Positions 8,379-16,744 of a DNA stretch of 64,000 nt are shown in pieces. Numbering within the stretch: the first letter of the stretch is position 1; each line of letters begins with the position of its first letter. The DNA comes from Flavobacterium dauae (GTDB taxonomy: Bacteria; Bacteroidota; Bacteroidia; Flavobacteriales; Flavobacteriaceae). The notes beneath the pieces are model-generated. The model searched no databases and was not told the DNA's origin. It was given only the letters and a program-made list of their open reading frames with translations. The DNA is taken from assembly GCF_004151275.2 (NCBI RefSeq), contig NZ_CP130821.1:1550001-1614000 (forward strand), written 5' to 3'. The position numbers and the translations under genes are program-made.

Positions 8379-8834
8379 ATGACAAATAACGATATACTAA
8401 AAAAATTGCGTGTTGCTTTACAGTTGAGAGATGATCAAATTGTAGAAGTTTTAGAATTGGTTGATTTTAGAATTTCAAAAGGTGAAATAGGCAATTTTTT
8501 TAGAACAGAAGATCATCCAAAATATGTAGAATGTCAAGATCAAATTTTACGAAACTTTTTAAACGGTTTGGTAATTTATCTACGAGGAACAAAAGAAAAT
8601 CCTAAAAATCCGAAAGATGTTTTAGCAGGAATTTCAGCATCTAAAATATCTTTAACAGATAAACCAAAGGTTGAAAATAAACCTAAAACAAGCAGCACTA
8701 CTAAAAAGCCTGCAACTGCAAAAACTGCTTTTAAAAATAGAAATAATGTAGTTTCTAAAAGCAGCACACCAACAAAAAAAGATATTTTAGGAAACGTAAA
8801 GTTTAATAACGGAAAACCAAAAAAGAATGACTAA
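8379..8834 (+). CDS. DUF1456 family protein, single-domain form with basic tail
   Basis: Residues 1-68 match DUF1456: MTNNDILKKLRVALQLRDDQ, then VEVLELVDFRISKGEIGNFF and HPKYVECQDQILRNFLNGLV. The E. coli relative YehS has two such domains; here only one is present. The remaining 80 residues are a low-complexity Lys/Thr/Ser-rich basic tail (KPKVENKPKTSSTTKKPATA). The basic tail suggests nucleic-acid binding, which is inference. The gene stands alone after a terminator. Confidence 0.75.
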   Translation: MTNNDILKKLRVALQLRDDQIVEVLELVDFRISKGEIGNFFRTEDHPKYVECQDQILRNFLNGLVIYLRGTKENPKNPKDVLAGISASKISLTDKPKVENKPKTSSTTKKPATAKTAFKNRNNVVSKSSTPTKKDILGNVKFNNGKPKKND

Positions 8835-8891
8835 ATTTTAAATAAATAGAGAAGTTAAATTCATATTTTTAAATTTTAGATATAGTTCATT

Positions 8892-10439
8892 ATGCGAAAA
8901 TTATTATTTTTTACGATAGTTTTATTTTTTTCTAGTATTATAATCCCAAATTACAGTCAACCACTATATAAGCAAGATTGGGGAACATTAATTCCAATAT
9001 ATAACAGAACTGCAAAACCATTTTCTTCTCTCAAGACCATAGTAAGAACTTATTTCTTTGTAGCAGAAATTAATCCTAAAACAGGCTGTTTGTATCTGGT
9101 AAATGCTTATGGTGATGAGATTTTTGAATATTGCCCGGATCAACCAATACCAAAATTAATTTATAAAATCCCAAATAATGGAGAAGGATTTTCTACTATT
9201 GAGAGTATCAAATTTGATTCTGACAATTATTTAGTTATTTCTGGCAGAACAGCAAATTCAAAACTTGCTACTTCCGGTGCATATAGTGAAAGCTTAATTT
9301 TTGGAGAATCATCAAGACCTACTTTTATTTCAAAAATAGATTTAGAAGGGCATCTTATGTGGAGTACTTATTTTCACGATTTAGTAGTTAATGCTTCACA
9401 CATAACAATTGATGCCAACAATAATATTTATATTTTAAATAAAAGAAATAAACACACTGTGGCTACTTCTTCTTCTTTTCAAGAAATAGGTGATTTAAGT
9501 ACCTCATTAGACTATCAAGATGTAATAAGTAAATTAGATTCAAATGGCAAACATATTTGGAGTACATTTTATACAAAAGATAGCTCTAAAATAAGAAGTA
9601 TCGTTGCAGGTACTGATGGATTATATATTTATGGAGAACATTTAGGGGCAGAACCTACAAGTAATTATTTTGGAACATCAAATAGTTTTCAAGAAACTAT
9701 TTCAGACGGTAAATCTTCATTAAAAACTTTTTCTAAAGTATTTCTCTCTAAATTTAGTTTTGAAGGAAAAAGAATCTGGAGTACTTATTTTGGGGTACAA
9801 AACACTAATGTAACATATGGTAATACTTTAAAAAATAATCATAGTTTAGTAGTGATTAACGATGAAGCTTATATATTAACTTCTCATAAAAAATATCCGT
9901 TCAAAAATCAAAGTATTACAACTGAAAAAGCCTACCTAAGAGAGCCTTTCGGATCAGAGAGCCCAACAACTATTTCCAAATTTTCTTCAAAAGGTGAAAG
10001 AGTGTGGACTAGTTACATTAATGCCGGAGAATATATGTTTAGTGATGGAAAGGACCTTTTTATTTCTTCATCTCCTGCCAACGGAAATAGTGAAAAGAAT
10101 CTTCCTACAACTGAAAATGCTCATCAACCTAAACACGGTGGGGGAAGATCAGATGTTTATATTTCTATTTTATCTTCAAATGGTACAACATTAAAATATG
10201 CTTCATTCTATGGTTATGAAGGTCAAGATTCTGGTGTTACATTACCAACTCAAAACGGATTTTATATTATAGGATCCTCAAATTTAAATCAAAAAGTAAA
10301 GGCTCCTTTTGTAACGTCTAATATTCCTGAAAATGAATACTTTAAAATTGGTGAAGATAATTACTCGGGTGATTTTTTATCCTATTTTACCAAAAAAGAA
10401 TTAAAAGAAAAAAAAACTAAAAAGAAAAAAAGAAGATAA
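8892..10439 (+). CDS. Secreted protein with SBBP-like beta-propeller repeats
   Basis: The 515-residue protein has a signal peptide (about residues 1-21, ending NYSQP). At least four spaced units follow the pattern SK-hydrophobic-x-x-x-G-x-x-W-S/T-T/S-Y: SKIDLEGHLMWSTYF, SKLDSNGKHIWSTFY, SKFSFEGKRIWSTYFG and SKFSSKGERVWTSYIN. This resembles the SBBP repeats of secreted flavobacterial propeller proteins. The C-terminus is strongly basic (about the last 17 residues, rich in Lys/Arg) rather than a type IX secretion domain, so the route beyond the periplasm is unclear. It sits alone, followed by a terminator shared with pabA. Confidence 0.7.
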   Translation: MRKLLFFTIVLFFSSIIIPNYSQPLYKQDWGTLIPIYNRTAKPFSSLKTIVRTYFFVAEINPKTGCLYLVNAYGDEIFEYCPDQPIPKLIYKIPNNGEGFSTIESIKFDSDNYLVISGRTANSKLATSGAYSESLIFGESSRPTFISKIDLEGHLMWSTYFHDLVVNASHITIDANNNIYILNKRNKHTVATSSSFQEIGDLSTSLDYQDVISKLDSNGKHIWSTFYTKDSSKIRSIVAGTDGLYIYGEHLGAEPTSNYFGTSNSFQETISDGKSSLKTFSKVFLSKFSFEGKRIWSTYFGVQNTNVTYGNTLKNNHSLVVINDEAYILTSHKKYPFKNQSITTEKAYLREPFGSESPTTISKFSSKGERVWTSYINAGEYMFSDGKDLFISSSPANGNSEKNLPTTENAHQPKHGGGRSDVYISILSSNGTTLKYASFYGYEGQDSGVTLPTQNGFYIIGSSNLNQKVKAPFVTSNIPENEYFKIGEDNYSGDFLSYFTKKELKEKKTKKKKRR

Positions 10440-10489
10440 ACTTCTTTTTTGGTAATTTGATGATAACCTATTTAATAATGACAAAAAAT

Positions 10490-10514
10490 AAAAACGATCT
10501 TATTGATCGTTTTT
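10490..10514. terminator. Bidirectional terminator
   Basis: The perfect 10-bp stem AAAAACGATC / GATCGTTTTT has a 5-nt loop and lies between convergent genes ending at 10439 and 10522. Confidence 0.85.
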
Positions 10515-10521
10515 ATTTTTA

Positions 10522-11088
10522 TTAGTTCTTTAACCAATTTTCAATTATTTTTTTTCCCTGTGGAGTTAGAACAGATTCGGGATGAAATTGAACTCCGCGA
10601 ATATCATATTCTTTATGTTTTAATGCCATGATGTTTCCCAATTCATCAATTGCCGTAATACTAATTTTGCTTGAAAGATTATTTTTACTTACACACCACG
10701 AATGATAATGCCCTACAAAAATATCATTTTGTAAATTATTCCACAAAAAATCATCTTCTACAATATGTAGTTTGGTTGCAATTCCGTGTAAAGGTTGCTC
10801 TAAATTTATAAGCGAACATCCAAAATATTCGGCAATTGCCTGATGCCCCAAACAAACTCCTAAAATACTTTTTTTATCCTTGTAATAATCAATGACATCT
10901 AATAAAATTCCGGCTTCTTTAGGCAATCCCGGACCTGGCGACAATACAATTTTATCAAATTTTTCTAATTCTTCCACATAAACGTCATCATTTAAAAAAG
11001 CAGCTACTTCTACTCCATCAAAACTTTCTAAATAATGAATGATATTGTGTACAAACGAATCGTAATTATTAATAACGGCAATTTTCAT
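10522..11088 (-). CDS. pabA: Anthranilate/aminodeoxychorismate synthase glutamine amidotransferase subunit
   Basis: The 188-residue class I glutamine amidotransferase has the start signature INNYDSFVHNI, the oxyanion strand LSPGPGLP, the nucleophile Cys79 in GVCLGHQ, and His169/Glu171 in HPESVLTPQG. It supplies ammonia to a chromosomally separate synthase (PabB or TrpE) to make aminodeoxychorismate for folate or anthranilate for tryptophan. No trp genes are nearby, so the folate role (pabA) is more likely, but trpG cannot be excluded. I took the ATG at 11088, since the preceding codon is TTG. The stop of the upstream alkaline phosphatase gene is 3 bp away. Confidence 0.85.
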   Translation of the reverse strand: MKIAVINNYDSFVHNIIHYLESFDGVEVAAFLNDDVYVEELEKFDKIVLSPGPGLPKEAGILLDVIDYYKDKKSILGVCLGHQAIAEYFGCSLINLEQPLHGIATKLHIVEDDFLWNNLQNDIFVGHYHSWCVSKNNLSSKISITAIDELGNIMALKHKEYDIRGVQFHPESVLTPQGKKIIENWLKN

Positions 11089-11091
11089 CAA

Positions 11092-12510
11092 CTAAAACTT
11101 ATTTTCAATTTCGGCAGCTTCTAACAATAAATAGTGCATATCGGTATTTTTCATAAACGGTTTATGCAAATGATTTCCCGGACCAAACATAGCCACTTCT
11201 ACATAATCTGCAGAGTGATCCATAGAAATCCATCCAACGGAGTTGTATTTTTTCTGAATTTCGGCAAAAGCATTAAAAGGCAAATGTTTGTAATTGTACA
11301 ATCCGTCATCGCCTTTTTTTAATCCGTTGTAGTACGATGCTATTGTTTTAGTTTCTTCATCGCTCAATTCAACATTTATTAAACTTTTAATAAACTCTTT
11401 AATCTGGCTTTCGGATTGATTATTCTTAATATTGTTTAAAATATATTCGTTGGTAAAATTGTATTTCGCCAGACTGTCAAAATGTTCGTTGGCATATTTA
11501 CCGTAAATTAATCCAGGATTTGCATTTCCGTGATCGGTTGTAATTACAACCAATGTATTTTTATCTTGCTCGGCAAATTTCATTGCAACCGCAATGGCTT
11601 CATCAAACTGTAATTGCTCGTGAATCAATGCCGAAACATCGTTTGCGTGTGCCGCCCAATCAACCTTTCCAGATTCAACCTGCAATACAAATCCTTCTTT
11701 ATAATCTTTCATTTGATCGATGGCGATTTCTGTCATTTCAGCCAAAGTCGGAATATTGTTCGTTAATTCTGTTGATTGTTTTCGATCGATTTGATACGGA
11801 AGTGCATCAAAATCAAAAACTCCCAACAATTTTTTAGATTTATCTATACTTTTTAAATCGGACTTAGTTTTTGCTACTACATAATTTTGTTTTGAAAAAG
11901 CCGAATACATATCTTTCTTGTCTTTACGATGCTCGGCATCAAAATATTTTTGTCCACCGCCCAACAAAACGTCGTAACCAATTCGCAAATATTCTTCGGC
12001 AATTGCAGACTGATCGTTTCTACTTTTCATAGTAACCGTAAAACCGGCGGGCGTTGCGTGCGTAATTGGAACCGTTGTAACACAGCCGGCTTTTTTATCT
12101 TTTGCTTTGAATTTTTGCCAAATAGGCATATTTTCTTTGCCAGACGGACTAATGTTTAACGAACCGTTATTTACGCGTGCACCGCCGCCCCAAGAAGAAC
12201 TTGCCGCAGCAGAATCGGTAACGATTGACGAAGCCGAAGCCATATCCATAATTCCTCGTGAAACTTTGTTATCTGTGTAAAGTTGTAACCAATTTGTGCT
12301 TTTGCCTAAAATTCTATTTGAGTAAATATTGGCAAGGTTTAAGGTTCCGGAACTCATTCCGTCGCTTACCATAAAAATAATATTTTTGGCTTTTTTATTG
12401 GTTGAATTTATTGATATATTATTAGTTCCTGCAAAAGTATCAATTGGATTTACCAATGTTGAGCCCAATGCAGCCAAGCTTCCCAGCTTAAAAAAACTTC
12501 TTCTTTTCAT
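11092..12510 (-). CDS. Alkaline phosphatase, Tat-exported
   Basis: The 472-residue protein starts with a twin-arginine signal (KRRSFFKLGSLAALG) and then shows the alkaline phosphatase core. Metal-binding Asp50 lies in IFMVSDGMS and nucleophile Ser100 in VTDSAAASSS; other metal ligands are in VPITHATPAG, VESGKVDWAAHAND, ITTDHGNANPG and SMDHSADYVEV. It hydrolyses phosphate monoesters in the periplasm or at the surface. The Asp-Ser-Ala triplet and His pairs are intact, so it should be active. It is 3 bp upstream of pabA; the functional link is unclear. Confidence 0.93.
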   Translation of the reverse strand: MKRRSFFKLGSLAALGSTLVNPIDTFAGTNNISINSTNKKAKNIIFMVSDGMSSGTLNLANIYSNRILGKSTNWLQLYTDNKVSRGIMDMASASSIVTDSAAASSSWGGGARVNNGSLNISPSGKENMPIWQKFKAKDKKAGCVTTVPITHATPAGFTVTMKSRNDQSAIAEEYLRIGYDVLLGGGQKYFDAEHRKDKKDMYSAFSKQNYVVAKTKSDLKSIDKSKKLLGVFDFDALPYQIDRKQSTELTNNIPTLAEMTEIAIDQMKDYKEGFVLQVESGKVDWAAHANDVSALIHEQLQFDEAIAVAMKFAEQDKNTLVVITTDHGNANPGLIYGKYANEHFDSLAKYNFTNEYILNNIKNNQSESQIKEFIKSLINVELSDEETKTIASYYNGLKKGDDGLYNYKHLPFNAFAEIQKKYNSVGWISMDHSADYVEVAMFGPGNHLHKPFMKNTDMHYLLLEAAEIENKF

Positions 12511-12532
12511 TTTTGAATTATTTTATACAAAA

Positions 12533-12560
12533 ATAGGCAAACTATAATTTGTTTGCCTAT
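12533..12560 (-). terminator. Terminator of lysA
   Basis: The perfect 10-bp stem ATAGGCAAAC / GTTTGCCTAT has an 8-nt loop. On the minus strand a T-run follows it, 32 bp after the lysA stop. Confidence 0.8.
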
Positions 12561-12592
12561 CTTGGATATATTAAATATTTGTTACTTAATGA

Positions 12593-13801
12593 TTAATCTA
12601 AATCAACCATTACTTGATTATGTAACAGATCTTTTAAGGTTTCGTGTTTTCTGATTAAATGAACTTTATCATTGTAAACCAGTACTTCGGCCGGTTTAAA
12701 ACGTGAATTATAATTTGAAGCCATTGAAAAACAATATGCTCCGGCATTGTGAAAACACAAAACATCTCCTTCTTTTATTTCGGCAATTTTGCGGTTACTT
12801 GCAAAGGTATCGGTTTCGCAAATATATCCTACAACCGAGTAAAAACGCTGTTTACCATCGATATTTGAGATATTTGTGATGTGATGATACGAGTTATAAA
12901 ACATTGGACGGATTAAATGGTTAAAGCCAGAATCAACGCCGGCAAATACGGTTGATGTTGTTTGTTTTACCACATTTACTTTAGCAAGAAAGTAACCTGC
13001 CTGTGAAACCAAAAACTTACCAGGTTCAAAAACCAATGTTAAGTTTTTACCGTATTCTTTACAGAATTCATTAAAACGAACCGTTAACTTTTCGCCTAAT
13101 TCTTCAATATCGGTTTCTAAATCGCCTTCTTTGTATGGAACTTTAAAGCCACTTCCAAAATCAATAAAATCAAGATTTTTAAATTGTTTTGCAGTTGCGA
13201 ATAAAATTTCTGATGCGTATAAAAATACTTCAATATCTAAAATATCAGAACCCGTGTGCATGTGGATTCCGTTTACCTTCATTTTGGTATTTTCTATAAT
13301 TCTTAAAATATGCGGTGTTTGATGAACGGAAATTCCGAATTTACTGTCGATATGACCAACAGAAATATTACTGTTTCCACCTGCCATTACGTGCGGGTTA
13401 ATACGCACACAAACTGGAATATCGGGATGTTTTGTACCAAATTGTTCTAAAACAGAAAGATTATCAATATTAATGTGAACACCTAATTTTACAGCTTCTT
13501 CAATTTCTTCTAACGAAACACCGTTTGGCGTAAACATAATATCATCTGGAGAAAAACCTGCTTCTAATCCTAATAAAACCTCTTGTATAGATACGGTATC
13601 TAACCCACTGCCCTTCTTCTTCAACAACTTTAAAACGGAAATGTTGGTTAATGCTTTAGCCGCATAATTGATTTTTAATTTTTTTACCTGTTTAAATGCA
13701 TCCTGTAAACGTTGAAATTGATTTTCAATTGTATTACCATCGTAAACATACACCGGACAGCCATATTGCTGTGCAATGTTTAATAATAAATTTGTATCCA
13801 T
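12593..13801 (-). CDS. lysA: Diaminopimelate decarboxylase
   Basis: The 402-residue fold-type III PLP enzyme has catalytic Lys49 in NYAAKALTN, a PLP-phosphate loop at FIDFGSGFKVPY, GIHMHTGSDI and the active-site Cys region GYICETDTFA. It decarboxylates meso-diaminopimelate to lysine, the last step of lysine synthesis. It is near full length for LysA. It is monocistronic, with its own terminator and a TAnnTTTG match 25 bp upstream. Confidence 0.95.
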   Translation of the reverse strand: MDTNLLLNIAQQYGCPVYVYDGNTIENQFQRLQDAFKQVKKLKINYAAKALTNISVLKLLKKKGSGLDTVSIQEVLLGLEAGFSPDDIMFTPNGVSLEEIEEAVKLGVHINIDNLSVLEQFGTKHPDIPVCVRINPHVMAGGNSNISVGHIDSKFGISVHQTPHILRIIENTKMKVNGIHMHTGSDILDIEVFLYASEILFATAKQFKNLDFIDFGSGFKVPYKEGDLETDIEELGEKLTVRFNEFCKEYGKNLTLVFEPGKFLVSQAGYFLAKVNVVKQTTSTVFAGVDSGFNHLIRPMFYNSYHHITNISNIDGKQRFYSVVGYICETDTFASNRKIAEIKEGDVLCFHNAGAYCFSMASNYNSRFKPAEVLVYNDKVHLIRKHETLKDLLHNQVMVDLD

Positions 13802-13826
13802 TTTTTAAAATTGTTGTTGAAAGGTG

Positions 13827-13834
13827 CAAATTTA
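13827..13834 (-). promoter_or_regulatory. Candidate lysA -7 box
   Basis: The minus strand reads TAAATTTG (TAnnTTTG), 25 bp before the lysA ATG. No clear -33 element was found. Confidence 0.45.
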
Positions 13835-14019
13835 ATATTATTAATGAAACTAATAATGTTTGATGCAATTTTTCCTACTATTTTAAATAAATTTAATTTT
13901 TTAGAACTAGAATTTTAAAAAAAGTATCTTTTACGATTCTTAACAAAATTAAAAGTTTCTATTGTTTAATGAATATTTACTTCTTAATCCAAATTAAGTA
14001 TAAACTGTTAAATAAATAA

Positions 14020-14027
14020 TACTTTTG
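14020..14027 (+). promoter_or_regulatory. Candidate pirin -7 box
   Basis: TACTTTTG matches TAnnTTTG and lies 25 bp before the pirin ATG. The 251-bp gap between the divergent lysA and pirin genes holds this box, the lysA box and otherwise only A+T-rich sequence. Confidence 0.5.
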
Positions 14028-14052
14028 ATTATCAATTTTAATAAAATTATCA

Positions 14053-14922
14053 ATGAAAACAAAAAATATAGAATCAGTTATAAATCCGTCACCAGCACAT
14101 TTTGTAGGAGATGGTTTTAGAGTACACAACTTTATTCCCGGAAAAATTGCTATGCAACGTATGAGTCCTTTTATTATGCTGGATTACAATTCTAAATATC
14201 ATTTTCCGCCAAGTGAAATTCCAAAAGGTGTTGGGATACACCCACACCGTGGTTTTGAAACGGTTACAATTGCTTACAAAGGGCGTGTAGAACATAACGA
14301 CAGTAGCGGTGGTGGCGGAATTATAGGAGAAGGCGATGTACAATGGATGACAGCAGCTTCGGGTGTATTACATAAAGAATTTCACGAAACGCAGTGGAGC
14401 AAAAAAGGTGGTGATTTCCAAATGGTTCAGCTTTGGGTTAATCTTCCGGCAAAAGACAAAATGAGTACACCAAAGTATCAAGCCATTACAAACAAGGAAA
14501 TGAAACGAGTGGTTTTGGCTGATAATGCTGGTTTTATCGAAGTGATTGCGGGCAATTATAACAACGAAAAAGGCCCGGCAAATACGTTTACACCTGTGTT
14601 TATGATGAATGCCAAACTAAATAAAGACGGAATTGCTAATTTTTCGTTTCCCATAAATTTTAACACACTGTTATTAGTTATTGAAGGAGCTGTTGAGATT
14701 AACGAAAATCATTATGCAACCACAAATCAGTTGGTGTTATTTAAAAACGACGGAGAAGATTTTACGATGAAAGCTACCGAAAACAGCGTGGTTTTAGTAT
14801 TAAGCGGCGAACCTATTGAAGAACCAATTGTGGCTCACGGACCGTTTGTTATGAATACTCAAGAAGAAATTATACAGGCGTTTAACGACTTTAATTCTGG
14901 TAAATTTGGAACACTAAGTTAA
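14053..14922 (+). CDS. Pirin family protein
   Basis: The 289-residue bicupin has the pirin N-terminal core: PFIMLDYNSKYHFPP, metal ligands His63 and His65 in GIHPHRGFETVT, and the second pair in SGVLHKEFHE. The C-terminal cupin is less conserved (FSFPINFNTLLLVIEGAVEI). Some pirins are quercetin dioxygenases and others act as redox-sensing partners of enzymes or regulators; the role here is unknown. The stop codon lies within the left target-site copy of a MITE-like insertion, so the last residue may have been changed by that insertion. Confidence 0.9.
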   Translation: MKTKNIESVINPSPAHFVGDGFRVHNFIPGKIAMQRMSPFIMLDYNSKYHFPPSEIPKGVGIHPHRGFETVTIAYKGRVEHNDSSGGGGIIGEGDVQWMTAASGVLHKEFHETQWSKKGGDFQMVQLWVNLPAKDKMSTPKYQAITNKEMKRVVLADNAGFIEVIAGNYNNEKGPANTFTPVFMMNAKLNKDGIANFSFPINFNTLLLVIEGAVEINENHYATTNQLVLFKNDGEDFTMKATENSVVLVLSGEPIEEPIVAHGPFVMNTQEEIIQAFNDFNSGKFGTLS

Positions 14923-15122
14923 GAGCCTGTTTAAAATTTTACCAAAATTTTTTATACAGCTACATAAAATCATCTTTGCTAAATTTTGATGCTATTTTGA
15001 GCCTATTTTTTACTTCCTATTTTTTATTTAGCCCGCTAAATCTGCAAAAACGAAGCAAAAAATCCATCTCAAAATACCTATAAAAATTTTTAACAATAAA
15101 ATTTAAACAGGCTCTAAGTTTA
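14915..15122. mobile_element. MITE-like element with terminal inverted repeats and 8-bp target duplication
   Basis: A 192-bp non-coding unit (14923-15114) has perfect 13-bp terminal inverted repeats (GAGCCTGTTTAAA / TTTAAACAGGCTC). Inside are further complementary pairs, TATTTTGAG at 14993 with CTCAAAATA at 15068 and TTTAGC/GCTAAA at the tip, so most of it could fold into a long imperfect hairpin. The flanks are TAAGTTAA (14915-14922) and TAAGTTTA (15115-15122), 7 of 8 identical, consistent with an 8-bp target duplication. No transposase gene is present, so it would need a partner in trans. The parent family is not identified. Confidence 0.75.
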
Positions 15123-15125
15123 TAA

Positions 15126-15155
15126 AAAAGCCGTTCAAGAGAACGAACGGCTTTT
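15126..15155. terminator. Terminator downstream of thioredoxin gene and MITE
   Basis: The perfect 11-bp stem AAAAGCCGTTC / GAACGGCTTTT has an 8-nt loop and T-runs on both strands. It overlaps the stop of the minus-strand thioredoxin gene and may originally have ended pirin transcription too. Confidence 0.85.
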
Positions 15156-15660
15156 ATTTTTTTGCAGGTTTGTAACTATTAAAAAATGCTAGAACTTTTT
15201 CTTTGTTATAACCTTTTCCTTGTTCCAAACTCCCGCTTTCCTGTATTTTAAGAACTTTACCACTTTGATCTAACACAATAAAAAACGGATAGCCTAATTT
15301 ATCAGCGTTAGGTGCGTATTTTTTAAAAACAGCTTCGTTTTTATTTTCTTTTGAAAAATTTAAATGATAGTATAAATAATTTGCATCAACTACCTTTTTT
15401 ACATCTGCTGTATTTTTTACAAAATCGTTAAACAACAAACACCAACCACACCAGTTACCACCTGCCTGAATAAGAATATTCTTCTTTTCTTTCTTAGCCT
15501 GTTTTAATAACACGTTTATTTTTGCTTGAGCATCTTCGTTGGGATTGTATGGTTTTTCTAATGATTTTTTTTCGGAAACCGCACCTTTTGTTTGAGCTGT
15601 TATTTGAACTGAATTAAAAAGTAAGCCGATAAAAAATAAAGCAATTATATAGTTTTTCAT
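15154..15660 (-). CDS. Thioredoxin-fold protein, exported
   Basis: The 168-residue protein has a signal peptide (about 1-22, ending ITAQ), a Lys/Asn-rich helical lead-in, then a thioredoxin fold with the redox motif WCGWC in GGNWCGWCLLFNDF (about residues 67-80) and the cis-Pro strand KLGYPFFIVLD (about 121-131). It belongs with thioredoxin_7-type periplasmic disulfide reductases or isomerases; substrates are unknown. It has its own terminator. Confidence 0.85.
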   Translation of the reverse strand: MKNYIIALFFIGLLFNSVQITAQTKGAVSEKKSLEKPYNPNEDAQAKINVLLKQAKKEKKNILIQAGGNWCGWCLLFNDFVKNTADVKKVVDANYLYYHLNFSKENKNEAVFKKYAPNADKLGYPFFIVLDQSGKVLKIQESGSLEQGKGYNKEKVLAFFNSYKPAKK

Positions 15661-15705
15661 TGTTTAAAATTTTGATCTAAATTACTAATAATTTTTTAAA
15701 TGAAA

Positions 15706-16443
15706 TTACCTGCTAATCCATTGTTTAAAATCTTGAACGCGTTCACGACTTACAATAATTTCTTCATCTTTGTAATTATTCAAACTGATTTTTAAACGCG
15801 AATTACTGTAAACACTAATTTCTTTTATCGCTTTTAGATTGATTAGAAACTGACGGTTCACTCTAAAAAAACAATCCGTACTAACTTCTTTTTCAATGGT
15901 TTCTAAACTATCATCTAAACTAAAAGTTCTACTTTTATTTGTGGTTAAAAAACTGCTTTTAAAGGCACTGTAAAAACATTCAATATCATTAACATCGATA
16001 ATTTTTATGATGTTTCCGGTTTTAACTACAAATCGTTTTTTGAAATTGCTGCTGTAAATAGTGTTTAAACTCTGCTGGTTAAAAACAGTTTTATTTTGCA
16101 ACGATAAAAACTTTTCAACAGCTGCTTTTAATTCGTTTTCATCAATTGGTTTCAGCAAATAGTCAATACTGTTTAGCTTAAATGCCTTTAAAGCATATTC
16201 GTCATAAGCAGTTGTGAAAATGATGGAACTTTTAATTGCTACCTGTTCAAAAATTTCAAACGATAAACCATCAGATAATTGAATATCAACCAAAACCAAA
16301 TCGGGATGTTCGTTCTGTAAAAACCATTCAATGCTTTCTGTTACCGACGATAACACGGCAATAACTTCGCAATTTAGGTTTTCAACTTTACGTTTTAGCA
16401 AACGTGCAGCCGGTTTTTCGTCTTCAATAATTACAACTTTCAT
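15706..16443 (-). CDS. LytTR-family response regulator
   Basis: The 245-residue protein has an N-terminal receiver domain (1-120) with acidic residues in IIEDEKPAA, phospho-acceptor Asp53 in LVLVDIQLSDG, Thr/Ala in IIFTTAYDEYA and Lys in YLLKPID. The C-terminal LytTR DNA-binding domain (about 138-240) has VNRQFLINLKAIKEI. It is the output of the adjacent LytS/YehU-type kinase: the operon runs kinase, 2TM protein, regulator, with 2 bp between the first pair and a 1-bp overlap between the second. Targets are probably genes for the envelope or the operon itself, which is inference. Confidence 0.93.
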   Translation of the reverse strand: MKVVIIEDEKPAARLLKRKVENLNCEVIAVLSSVTESIEWFLQNEHPDLVLVDIQLSDGLSFEIFEQVAIKSSIIFTTAYDEYALKAFKLNSIDYLLKPIDENELKAAVEKFLSLQNKTVFNQQSLNTIYSSNFKKRFVVKTGNIIKIIDVNDIECFYSAFKSSFLTTNKSRTFSLDDSLETIEKEVSTDCFFRVNRQFLINLKAIKEISVYSNSRLKISLNNYKDEEIIVSRERVQDFKQWISR

Positions 16444-16742
16444 TACTGTTTGTTTTTAAAAGCGTTTCGTTCTTCGTCCATATACTGCTTAATCTTTCGG
16501 TTTTCCCAGTCTTTATTCAAAAACGGAATAAAATTAAATGTTCCGGCAGCGTGTGAAAACAAGCCTATCCCCCAGCCTAACAAAGGAAAAATAAACCAGT
16601 ATCCATCTTTCTTATTTAGTAAATTTATAATAATAAAAAACGAATTTACGCAAATGTAAACGATTAAATGAATATAAAATTCTTTTACTTTTTTGACTCT
16701 TTTTTTAGCTTTTAAAAGCTCTAACTGACTATAATTTTCCAT
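16443..16742 (-). CDS. 2TM domain-containing protein
   Basis: The 99-residue protein has two membrane segments (about 22-40 and 48-70) within the 2TM domain pattern. An N-terminal cytoplasmic helix (AKKRVKKVKEFYIHLIVYI) is followed by the segment with WFIFPLLGWGIGLFSHA and a C-terminal amphipathic helix NKDWENRKIKQYM. Such proteins accompany LytTR systems in Bacteroidota. It lies between the kinase and the regulator and resembles the C-terminal domain of the kinase, so it may interact with it; this is inference. Confidence 0.85.
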   Translation of the reverse strand: MENYSQLELLKAKKRVKKVKEFYIHLIVYICVNSFFIIINLLNKKDGYWFIFPLLGWGIGLFSHAAGTFNFIPFLNKDWENRKIKQYMDEERNAFKNKQ

Positions 16743-16744
16743 AA

